Positions 48,341 through 58,491 of a stretch of 64,000 bases of DNA are shown piece by piece (the first letter of the stretch is position 1; every line of letters begins with the position of its first letter). The notes beneath the pieces are model-generated. The model did no database searches, was not told where the DNA came from, and saw nothing but the letters and a program-made list of their open reading frames with translations. The position numbers and the translations under genes are program-made. The stretch comes from Allodiplogaster sudhausi (Eukaryota; Nematoda; Chromadorea; Rhabditida; Diplogasteridae), in the NCBI GenBank assembly GCA_945643635.1, contig CALZFC010000018.1, forward strand, positions 224,001-288,000, read 5' to 3'.

Positions 48341-50316
48341 TCTTTCTATTCTATTCTAATTCTCTCGATACTATTGTAAGCTTGATTAAAGTGAGACCAA
48401 TCATGCCTGACAAGTTCATGTCTCCGGATTGCTAATTATTAAAGAGTAATTTTAACATCGATAGCGAACAAAGAGCGATGCCCCGTAGTCCCCACGCAGC
48501 GCTTTTATCTTCCTTTGTTCGCAGCTGTCCTTCACACTTTTCAGAAGACTGTGAGAATTCATGTCAATAGATTGGGAGAATAAAAGTTTTTTTTTTGAGT
48601 CGATTGATCGAGTTTTTCAAACTTCTTGATCGTTATATTTGCTAGCAATCGAAGTGGGGCCATGAAGCCTTGGCTGCTTCGCCCGCCGGAGGTATTTTAT
48701 CTCAGGCAATCAGAAATACATTACGGACGCTCATTGTATGATTCGCAAGCGGGTAATACGCCTCGGTGTAAAGTTTTTTTCTTTTTTGGGATACATACCA
48801 ATGTATTTTTATAAATAAAATATCGTTGAATATGTAGCATGTCGAGTAAACAAGACTTTATTAGAAGCTGAATAAAGTTTACAGCGGCGGTTGTGTTCTC
48901 TAATTTTCACTGACAGACATTGAACTTACACTGCATTGTGAAGGATTCTTTAGGACGACTCCCAAATGTCTGAAACATCTTCAGATAATTCTTTTTCGCC
49001 AAGTAGTCTTCACTATTTCCACTGATTTCTGATCATTTCTCCGCTATTTCTATTTCCTCTTCTTGTTGCCCTTTCTCACTATGCATGCTTCCTTTCTTCA
49101 ACATTCATTAAGGTGCTACCATTATCCAAGATAGAGTATTCAGGCGACTTAGCATCTCGAAAGCTTGTTTTTCTAACACATAACAGAAGGAGATTCACTC
49201 GGCAGTATGCTCAAGTTAGACATAAGCAAGTTTCTTGCTTATGTCTAACTTGCTTGCCTTTCTGATTCGGCTATCCAGAAGCAATCGCTGTCTGCCTGCC
49301 CCCCCCCCCTTATAAGTTTTGTTCACCGCCCAACGGATGTTTGTTATCATGCGTAGTAACAACAATGGCAAGTGGGCTAAATTTATAAAACCTACTAACG
49401 TATGTTATAATACAAGAAAATTAAAATGATTACAACAAGGTGTTTGAAAATCGCGTGAAGTCATTTGTAGGAATAAACTGTTGATACAATTGGTTCATAT
49501 CACCTAAATGCAAATTGAGGCGAAGAGTGCAACATTGATGCATATTTGAATTACTCTTAATCTAGGCCAGTTTGTTCTGAAATAATGGGAAGTATAGTTA
49601 AAAGATTGAGAGACAAACAATGAGAGGATGGCTTCCAATGTGATCTTAGGGAAAACTCAGGCTACAATGATGCCGAAGAGAATAAACGGAAGAGCACCAT
49701 TGAAAAAGATTGAAAAATAGGCTGCTCTTGCTCTTGGAAGCAGTTGATATCATTGATTACTTCCCCCTCGACTCTAATCCATTCCCATGAGAGTGGCCGA
49801 TTCAACCTTTGTTGTGATTTGTTGTCGGCTATGCACTCTGTTCTCTCTCACTGAATATCCCTTTCTTTCTCACTCTTCCTTCCAACGCTCTTTTCCTCTC
49901 CTTTCAGATTCTCTCCCCTCTACTGTTATTTTACCTCTTAAAAGTTTAATCAGTTTACACATGCACAATTATTGGAAATATATAACTTATCTTTCCATTT
50001 GTTTTTATCTCTTTGTTTTTTTCTCTCTTTATTCGCAGCATGCATTCAACGTGAAATGGTAATTTGGCTTTGGCAGCTGGGTGACGAAGCTGTTGGAACA
50101 TGAACCTGTGTCGCGTTCATCCTCACTAACAATTTCTTCGTCTTATGTAAGATTATTATCGCTAACTAAACTATGTGCATATTATCTGTAGTCGTTAAAG
50201 TCACTTTCCTCCTCCCATGAAGGTATATTTTCCAAAAACCCAGCCTTTTGTTGTTTAGGACGGCGTTTTCTGCCTCTTGTGGAAGTTGCCCTGCTTCCCT
50301 TCTGATAAAAACAACA
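48341..50316. other. intergenic DNA between the peptide candidate and nucleoside hydrolase copy 2
   Basis: No gene seen. It contains a perfect 19-bp inverted repeat at 49212-49252 and a C run near 49301. Confidence 0.5.
49212..49252. repeat. perfect inverted repeat, 19-bp arms, 3-nt loop
   Basis: CAAGTTAGACATAAGCAAG is followed by TTT and its exact complement. It would form a tight hairpin in RNA or single-stranded DNA. Confidence 0.92.
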
Positions 50317-52022
50317 ATGGTGCTCGCTTTTCTCTTCCTTTGCGCCGCTTTTGCTACTGGTTAGCACAGTTCATTCTTTTTGAGCAGGAAAAAAGTGTTC
50401 TACGGAATGAACCGCTACATTTCAAAGGAGCGTTAATTTCCTCTTGTAGTTACCATCTGCCTGCAGACTTCCCATGCAGCTGATAAGATGAAGCTAATCA
50501 TCGACACGGACGGAGTCTCCGATGACGTCAGGGCGATCTCCCTCGCTCTTAACCAAGAAAATGTCGAAGTATTAACGGGAAATACTGATGCCAGAAAAGA
50601 AGAGAACTTTGCAGGTAATTGCAATAACTACAACTCATGGATGCACGAATGTGAGACAGGCGTCTGCTAACGTGGCCCGCGTTCTCCGCGCGAACATGGC
50701 AAGAAATCATGAACACTCGTTTAAATGTCTGTTTCCCTTTCAGAAGAAAGTGTCAATCTATAAGGGAGCCTCTGGGCCACTCCTCAAACAAGAAAACACA
50801 GTCAACATGTCGTTTCTCTTCGGCCAAGATGGAATTAGCGACCGGCCCGATGTTGAGCCCAAGGTATTTCTATGTACATACGAGTAATATTTGTATGTAT
50901 GCACATATATACATACATACGTGGCTTTGTGTGCAGGTGTTTGAAATAAATAGCGGAGAAAACAATGACTTTAACTGAAATACTTGAAGGTATTGGAAGA
51001 AGATCTGTCCTCGTCGTGGGTATCAGATGAGTCGGCTGCCGTTGCCCTGATCCGTCTGACTAGAGAGAATCCCGGCACAACGATTGTCTGTCTCGGCCCC
51101 CTCACAAACGTCGCTCTCGCCATCAAACTCGACGACAACTTTGTCCGCCAGCCCAAGAAGCTGGTCATCATGGGCGGCAATTACTACGGTGTGTTTTTCT
51201 ACACAAAAGTATTTAAATACATGTGTGCAGCCATGAAATTAGATCTTAAGGTATTGGAAATGTGGATGCCTTTTCATCTGCCGAGTCTAATTTTTACGGG
51301 GACCCGGAAGCAGCTTCTATTGTACTCTCTGAAATGGAGTCTCCTATCACTATCGTTCCCTGGGAACCGTTCATTCTGCATCAGAAGGAGGTCTTTTTAC
51401 CTCCTCCTTTCCTTTTTTCATTGATTTTATTATATGGTGTTTACAGTATGAAAATTCCGTCGACTTCAACGAAAATTTAGAGGCTGGCACACCGCTGGCA
51501 AATTTATTGAAAGCGGCCTTCTCAGTCCCTCGAGCAGTGATGGCAAAGAGTAACAGGTTTATTATTTTAATTTGCATTGCCACATCGACATTGTAGTTAA
51601 TACTATATTAACTCTTTACCGAATTTCAGTTCATACTCTTACTGTGACGAAGTTGCCGTGGCCATCGCAATCTATCCTGAGAAAACTCTGTTAGATAAGA
51701 AAGAACTACGTGTTTCCGTAGAGTTGGCCGGCAAATTCACTAGGTTCAATTTAATCTTCAGATCTATGATATGAAAATGAATTAGCCAAGCAAAAGTAAG
51801 TGTATTTATTACAAGAAGAAAGAGGCCACCGGAATAAATATTCATCCAAAGATTCTTGCCTGACTAAACAAAACTTGCTATTTGAGAGGTCAGGTGGTGC
51901 CTGATTGGGTGGGCGAAGAGAGCAAAGAAGGTGATGCCAATTGCCGCCGTCCTCTCACCTTTCTCACCGACTACAAGGTAACTTTCGTCAATCAGCGCAT
52001 TCTTTCTATGGTCAAGAATTAA
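50317..52022 (+). CDS. secreted inosine-uridine nucleoside hydrolase-like protein, copy 2
   Basis: The family hydrolyses the N-glycosidic bond of ribonucleosides. Exons are 50317-50359, 50480-50568, 50615-50698, 50744-50863, 50990-51188, 51251-51390, 51447-51556, 51630-51743 and 51887-52022, all in phase, giving about 344 aa. The first exon encodes a signal peptide, [15 protein letters not shown], so the protein is probably secreted or lysosomal. Family marks are DTDGVSDD (metal/ribose site), [22 protein letters not shown] and a [12 protein letters not shown] version of the NxxxEFN motif. In the C-terminal active-site segment YCDEVAVA, Cys stands where the usual catalytic His precedes Asp. 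That fits group III nucleoside hydrolases, whose substrate is poorly known. The intron after 50698 has a GC donor (GCAAGA). Its closest relatives here are copies 1 and 3. Confidence 0.88.
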
Positions 52023-53310
52023 GCATAGAATAGTAAATTGTGCTGCATATATTTGCATTTCAAAGAGCAAATTTTGTTAGCAAAACTGTTCACCTCACCA
52101 TATCATGCATATCCATATGTAAATATCTATGTTTGTCAGCGTATAAAACTAATGAACTGAAAGAACATAGAAGGAACACAACATACAGAATCAACTACAG
52201 CGCTTATGCCTTCCTTACAAGTGTCAGATGGACATCTCCTCAACGTCTGAAGTTGCATCCTAATAGTTTATTGCTAAGATAAATCCTAACCTAGTGTGCG
52301 TGATCTCCGTTTCTCTCTCTCTCTCTCTCTCTCTCTCTTCTGTCTCACTCTATTCTCTCTCTCACTCGCTTCTCCCTCTTCTCTCTCTTTCTATTTCTAT
52401 TATCTCTCTCGTTGTGTGTTCAAATATAAACATGATTTCTTAAACTAGGGCGATCACCAAAAAATAAATGCAATTTACCCGACGCTTGAAAATAGCAAAT
52501 TGCGCATGAAAATGCGAAGAGCCGCGGTAATTTGAAATCTCCACTTAATTTTTCTGTGATAGCCCTCCTTTAAATAGACCTCGCTCACCTTTGCTTTCTT
52601 CTTTTCTTTTCCCCTTTTTTGCCCACTATTCCTTGTGATCTTCCCGTTGCGCTTATCTTCTACTATGCATGAGTCCACTATAATTCTCTCTCCTGCTCTC
52701 ACTCACTCTCTCGTTATTCTATTATCTCTTTTGCTTATCTATCTTCTCCTCTCGTTCTCTCTATCACTCTCTCATTCTATTCTCTCTTTTGCCTATCTAT
52801 CTTCTTCTCTCGCTCTCTCTATCACTCTCTCATTCTATTCTCTCTTTTGCCTATCTTCTTCATTCGCTCTCTCTATCGACTCTCAATCATTCCGTTCGGA
52901 AATTGCGCAGGCTTTCATTCTAAACTCTTGATCTCGCTTTCAGTAAAAAAAATTCTGAGACATTAACGTAATTCGTTTATACTTTAAAAGGGGTGCGTAA
53001 CTATATTTTATAGCGGGGATTCAAGATGAATTGTAGTAAAATAGCACAGAGTGGTCAATGGTTGAGCTGGCCCGCCGTGGTTCATATCGTTATCAGGTCA
53101 CCTCTCATTCTTTATGCTTATCAAGCATTTCCTTCCCCTATTCACTTTTGTCTCGCATAAACCGGGAGAGCCATCTGCATTTTTCTTATTATTTATCCCT
53201 CTTATTTTATTTCAATGAAAACGTTTTTCCGAGTCATTTTCGCGATTTATTTTAAACTTTTTGATAATGATGATTATCCTTTCCTGAAACTTTCTTAATG
53301 CCTTCGATAG
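52023..53310. other. intergenic, CT-rich
   Basis: It holds (CT)n tracts, notably 52313-52338, and imperfect repeats of a TCTCTCATTCTATTCTCTC type at about 52680-52880. I searched it for a signal-peptide exon for copy 3 and found none. Confidence 0.5.
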
Positions 53311-54966
53311 ATGTCATCTGACAAAATGAAGTTGATCATTGACACGGATGGCGTGGTTGATGACATTCGAGCGATTTCGCTTGCCCTTAACCAGCCGAAC
53401 GTCGAGGTTTGCGATTTATCTATTATGTTACAAATGCAGAGATTTACACATTTGATCTATGTACATATGTACATACAATATGTATGTAGTAATGAAAATA
53501 CAAGAGCCAGCCTATGCAGTGCAGCATACACTCATACAAATGGTACTTGGTGAATGAAGGTGCTCGCAATAACAACGACGCATGGCTGTGTGAGTGTGCA
53601 GCAAGCGGCCGCCAACGTCGCCCGAACTCTCCGCGCCAACAAAGTCGGCTGCTCCTTCATATACATTCATCTTCATTTGACTTCAGAAGTCAGTGCCCAT
53701 CTACAAGGGCGCGTCAGTTGCGATTCTGAAGCCAAATCCGCCTATCGATGAGTCTTTCTTCTTCGGTCAAGACGGCCTCGGAGACCTTCCAGAAGTCGAA
53801 CCAACGGTCAGCACAAGCTCCAGACAATGAATTGTATTCCAAGGGAATTGCAGGTGTTGCCGACGGATCTGACGTCTTCGTGGGTCCCGGAAGAAGCGGC
53901 GGCCCTCGCTCTGATCCGTCTGACGAGAGAGCACCCGGATACTGTTCTCGCTTGCATTGGCCCCATCACCAACGTTGCACTCGCCATCAAACTTGACGAC
54001 AACTTTGTTCGCCAGCCAAAGAAGCTGGTCATCATGGGTGGCAACTACTTCGGCAAGTCTTGAAACAGCATTTGTATCTTACAATATTAAAAAGATTAAG
54101 AAAATAAAACAATTTTAGGCGTTGGTAATGTGAACTCGTTTTCCTCTGCCGAGTTCAACTTCTTCGGCGACCCCGAGGCAGCGTCCATCGTTCTCTCTGA
54201 GATGGAATCTCCCATCACAATCGTCCCCTGGGAGGCCTTCTTCATCCACAACGCTAACGTCATCTATTTTACGAAATAAATTTGTCAAATTAAAATATAT
54301 GCGCTATTTTTAGTACGAAAAAGAGGTGAACTTTCACGCTCATCTTGACTTTGGCACTCCTCTGGCAGAATATTTCAAGGCCGCCACCTCCATTGGTCGA
54401 GCCGAACTGGAGAAGTCGGGAAGGTCAACTCTTCTTTTAGTTGTGGACAAATAAGACTCGTAGAGAGTTGAAGAGGAGAGAAAGTGAGAGAATGTGTGTG
54501 TAAACATGAAAGAGAGTACGAGAGAAAAATACAGAGAGAGAAAGATCGCGACAGACAGCGAGAGAGAGAAAGAGAAGGAGAGTGAGTGAGATTACAGACA
54601 ATACGGGTACTGCGATGAAATCGCTGTTGCCACTGCAATCGCTCCAGAGAAGACCATCAAAGACAAGAAAATTATGCGTGTTTCTGTCGAACTTGCAGGC
54701 AAATTTTCAAGGTTGTTGCTTGTTTGATTGACATAATTTTTTTATATATATTTTTCCACTGATTGAGCCAGATGCCCAACTGAAAGCCCTGGGAAAAGAG
54801 TATTTGAAGAGGTCAAGTAGTTCCCGACTGGATTGGCCAGCTGTGGCAGAATGAGGAGTGCGGCCGTCAGCCAGACAAGTCTCGGCCCCCCATCACATTT
54901 GTCACTGACTACGATGTCCACTATGTTGATCAACTGATTTGCGACATGGTCCGCAACTCCAAGTGA
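53311..54966 (+). CDS. inosine-uridine nucleoside hydrolase-like protein, copy 3
   Basis: Exons are 53311-53406, 53560-53643, 53687-53806, 53854-54052, 54119-54258, 54314-54423, 54598-54711 and 54810-54966, all in phase, giving about 339 aa, a normal family length. Motifs are [42 protein letters not shown] with the canonical EFN, and [16 protein letters not shown] with Cys in place of the catalytic His. The last exon runs from [13 protein letters not shown] to the TGA stop. The ATG used lies directly after a possible ATAG acceptor, so an upstream exon may exist, but I see no signal peptide and infer a cytosolic protein. The intron after 54052 has a strong GC donor (GCAAGT). Intron 6 carries GA-rich simple sequence. 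Confidence 0.88.
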
Positions 54967-55073
54967 AAGAATTTTCCTCCTCATCTTGCTATTTTGAACA
55001 CACAAATTCTCACTTCTTCGATCGTTGGTGATAATTTAAGTGATAAAGCTATTCGGACCTTCTCTTGAGCAAG

Positions 55074-55079
55074 AATAAA
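55074..55079 (+). terminator. polyadenylation signal AATAAA of nucleoside hydrolase copy 3
   Basis: A canonical hexamer 108 nt after the stop codon, the first one downstream on the plus strand. Confidence 0.6.
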
Positions 55080-55839
55080 ATTATGATGGAGGCTTAAACT
55101 CGGAAACCCCTAGCACGAAATGGCCGATCTTATAGTACGGTACATTTTAGCAACGTTATCCTGGCTTTCTCTTAAACATGCGTTTGATTGCGTCCGTTTG
55201 GTGAATCATGAATATGCCGGCATATATTTTACGGCCGAACGACGAAATTTCACGCTTTTCGGTCATGATATGCTCGTCAATCCTATTTGGCTGTAATTTG
55301 GTCAGGGGACTAATGTTAAATTTAAAGTTCTGTATAAATCACTAATATTTCCCTCATGATCAGGCGACTCTTTTCAGATGCAAATTACTCCTCTAACTTT
55401 TGGTTTAGACAATTGAATTTTTGCTGATGCTTTCGCAAGCTCAATCCGGACGTATTCACAGAATCATCCTTATAGCAAAAAAATGAGTTTTCGCCTCCTT
55501 TAATGCGCCGGCACTGATATTCTGTCGAGAAGAAACTGATTACTCGGGTTTACTTCACCGAGGACATCGAAAATGCGACTCGCTCAGTCGCGTGGGTGTG
55601 TTGAATGTATCCTATTGTAAACGGAGAATGAGAAGTAACAGAGATGAATAAATTGAATAAACGAATGCATAGATGCAGTCGAGAATAGCATGGAAGAAAA
55701 TTCTTCAGAAATGCACCAGTAATTCGTGAGAGCGTCCTAAGCACCAAAATCCAATAGTCCAAAGAACAGTCCTCCTGCGATTACTCCATACATTATTTCC
55801 ATTTGTTGTCAGAGAAATGGCCAATAAACTAGATTGTTG
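55080..55839. other. intergenic between nucleoside hydrolase copy 3 and the BEL element
   Basis: No gene seen. I saw no recognisable LTR or integrase sequence next to the left end of the BEL element, so its 3' part is missing. Confidence 0.45.
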
Positions 55840-58491
55840 TTATTCGATGCTGGCTTGTTTCTTGTTCATAAGCCATGACAGGGAGATCATACTGTCACTG
55901 AAAAGCACGAGATGACAACTGGGAGGGCGAGGGAGGTTCTGGAATGCTTTGGCAGTGTACAGCAGCATCCTACTCGCCATGGTCATCGCGTTCGTCTCCG
56001 CTTTCGGGATTGTAGGATCATCTTTCTCCTTCCGTGGCGCGATTGCTGATCGCGCAAGAAGAAGTCGGACCTCTCTTCCCGAACACCAGTAGACGCAGGC
56101 AGCCTGGGCCTGCTTAGAAGCATCCGCGAAGGCTACCAAGTAGCTTATTCCTTGCATCTGAAGTGGGCGTGGGAGAGAGAACTCGAATCGTCGGATTCTC
56201 TCGGCCATTCTGAGGAACTCTCTCGTGATTTCCTCGGTCGCGCGGTCATCCCATTTCTGCTCATTCGCCCAAATCTTCTGAATGTAGATCTTCATGGGGA
56301 GCATCAGAGGACACAGGAAACCGCAGGGATGAGAGGCCAGCTCGCTGAGAGCGTTCCTTCTCGTGACTTCTTGCTCGAGCTCCTTCTTCAATGACCCTGA
56401 GAGAAGAAGAGCGTCGTCTTCTTGACTCCATCTCTGGCCAAGCATCTTCTGTCGACCAAAGACTCCTCGGTCTTCTTCTGGAATGCTGAACTGGAATGCA
56501 ACGTCGTCAGAGTAGAACTCGCGGACATTCATTCCAATCGATGCGAAGAGCTGCTTGAGATAGTGGTAGATGTCCAGCTTATTCCAGTCGGTGGCGTCGA
56601 CGAAGATATTGTCGACGTAAGTGTTGTACTGTAGTTGATTCAGTACGTGCTGCTGGAGTGCGCTCAGTCCATCCTTCCTCTGCTCCATTTCAACTAGAGT
56701 TCTGATTGAGGCGGCTAACAGATAAGGAGACTGGGTGGCACCGAAGGGAGCAGATGTGAAGCGGTAGATCTGCAAGTTGTCGATCGAGACTGGTTCAAGA
56801 GGGTTCTTCAGCCACATGAACCGGAAGAGGTCTCGCTGATCTTCGTAGAGCCTCACTTGTAAGAATGCTGCTTCGATGTCTGCCATGATAAAGGTCCGCG
56901 CCGTGCGGATTCTCAGGAGAAGTGAAGGGATTTTCTCCATCTGGGAGCGACCAGGCGGCATCACTGAGTTCAGCGACTTGCCACCGGACTCGCTCGCACT
57001 CGCATCGAAGACGATCCTTACTGGTTTCGATGGCTTGTCAGGGCGAAGGACTCCGTGGTGAGGAAGGTAGACTCTGAGTGGATTCTCGCACTTGCCGGGA
57101 GCGACTGGCTCAATCTGTCCACTAAGGAGGTGAGCCTTGATGACAGAGTCGTAATGCTCCAGCATTCCCTCCTTCTTCGCCACTGCCTTCAAACGGACCC
57201 AAGCTAGAGTGTAGTTCTCGCTGATCTTGGGCGCGTCTTCTGTCAGAAAGTAGCGCGCGTACATTCTTCCATCTTCGATTCGCGCGTTCTTCTGGAAGAA
57301 TGAGTCGACAGCTTGGTCCATCAGTTCTCGCTGTAGCCGTTCTGGTCTTGCGTCGTCTGCGCAAGTGGCGGTATCTACCTCGAAGTACTCAGCGACTTGC
57401 TCGCTGAGCTCATCCATCGTGGATGCGATGTGGAGAACAGGAGTTGGCTCCCCATCTTCCGACTGGCGTGTCTGGCCAGCAATTATCCTTCCAAATTTGC
57501 TGTGTAGTAGCCGTAGTCCGCTCGGGAGGACATCTGGAGGCTTCCCGAACTCCAAGATGTCGATGCTAACGTCGGAACTGAGGACAGCATCAGGAGCGGA
57601 AATTGGCCCTCCCCCCTTTACCATTCGTTCTGCGAGGAGGAGCTTCTCCTTCCTGACGAATGCGAAGTCTTCGTGGCTGAGCTTGGTACTCTCGACTGCT
57701 GGCAAGGCTCGCGGGAAGACATGCGCTGGCACCGTCATGTAGCTGCCATCCGTCTTCTTCAGGGAGAGACTGACGATGTCGTACTTCGCCTTACCGCTTC
57801 CTTTGCCTCCAATTCCTTCGATAGACAGTGTCTTCTTCACGAAATCTTCCGAGACGAGAGAGATGGTTGAGCCCGTGTCCAACATCACTCGAATCTGTCG
57901 CTCTTTTTTGTCCACTGCCAACGGGACAACTGCTGTCAGCAAGTTGCTCTTCTTGCTGTCTCCTGCTGAGATGAAGAGCGGGATGGAAGAGGAGACGACT
58001 GAGATCGACTCGCTCTGGAGGTCTTCGCGACCTTTCTTCTTCTCTTCGTGTTTCTCCGTCTGCACGAGATTCACCGGGCGTCTATGCCCGCCGGAGTCGT
58101 GATTCCTCGGTTGTCTGCAGAGAGCTTCGTGGTGGGGCTTCTTGCACCGTGTGCACAACTCTTTGCAGGTGGTAGCATTGTGGCCTCTCTGGAGGCATCT
58201 GAAGCAAAGTCCCTTGTCTCTTGCTATCTTCGTCCTCTCGTCGACGGTAGGAACCGTTCTGAATCCTCTCGACGACTTGTGCTTCTCGCAGAATACACAG
58301 TCGTCGTTGTTCTCGCGCGCGTGCTGAGTCTTCTCTGCAGGTCGCGACTGAAGTGGTTGCTGCTGGTAGGACTGGGAGTTGTTCCTTTGGAAGCGGTCGT
58401 GATTCCTGAATGACGACTGAGGCTGCCGGCTTGTCATGGCTCCTGGATGACGACTGTTGAGACCGGCTGTGTTGTGCATTCCTGGATGCAC
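55840..58491 (-). pseudogene. BEL/Pao pol: zinc knuckle, protease, reverse transcriptase, partial RNase H
   Basis: An 883-codon frame. A CCHC knuckle CFRCLQRGHNATTC lies at residues 96-109. The protease active site DTGS is at residues 205-208 (VMLDTGSTISLV). The reverse transcriptase has MADIEAAFLQV near residue 535 and the catalytic YVDN near residue 623, the BEL/Pao variant of YxDD. The RNase H part begins near residue 790 (FADAS, then LVLFSDS). The frame ends in ...NKKQASIE, so integrase is lost. The N-terminus overlaps gag in a different frame, suggesting a former single open reading frame broken by an indel near 58480-58500, or a programmed shift. Confidence 0.88.
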
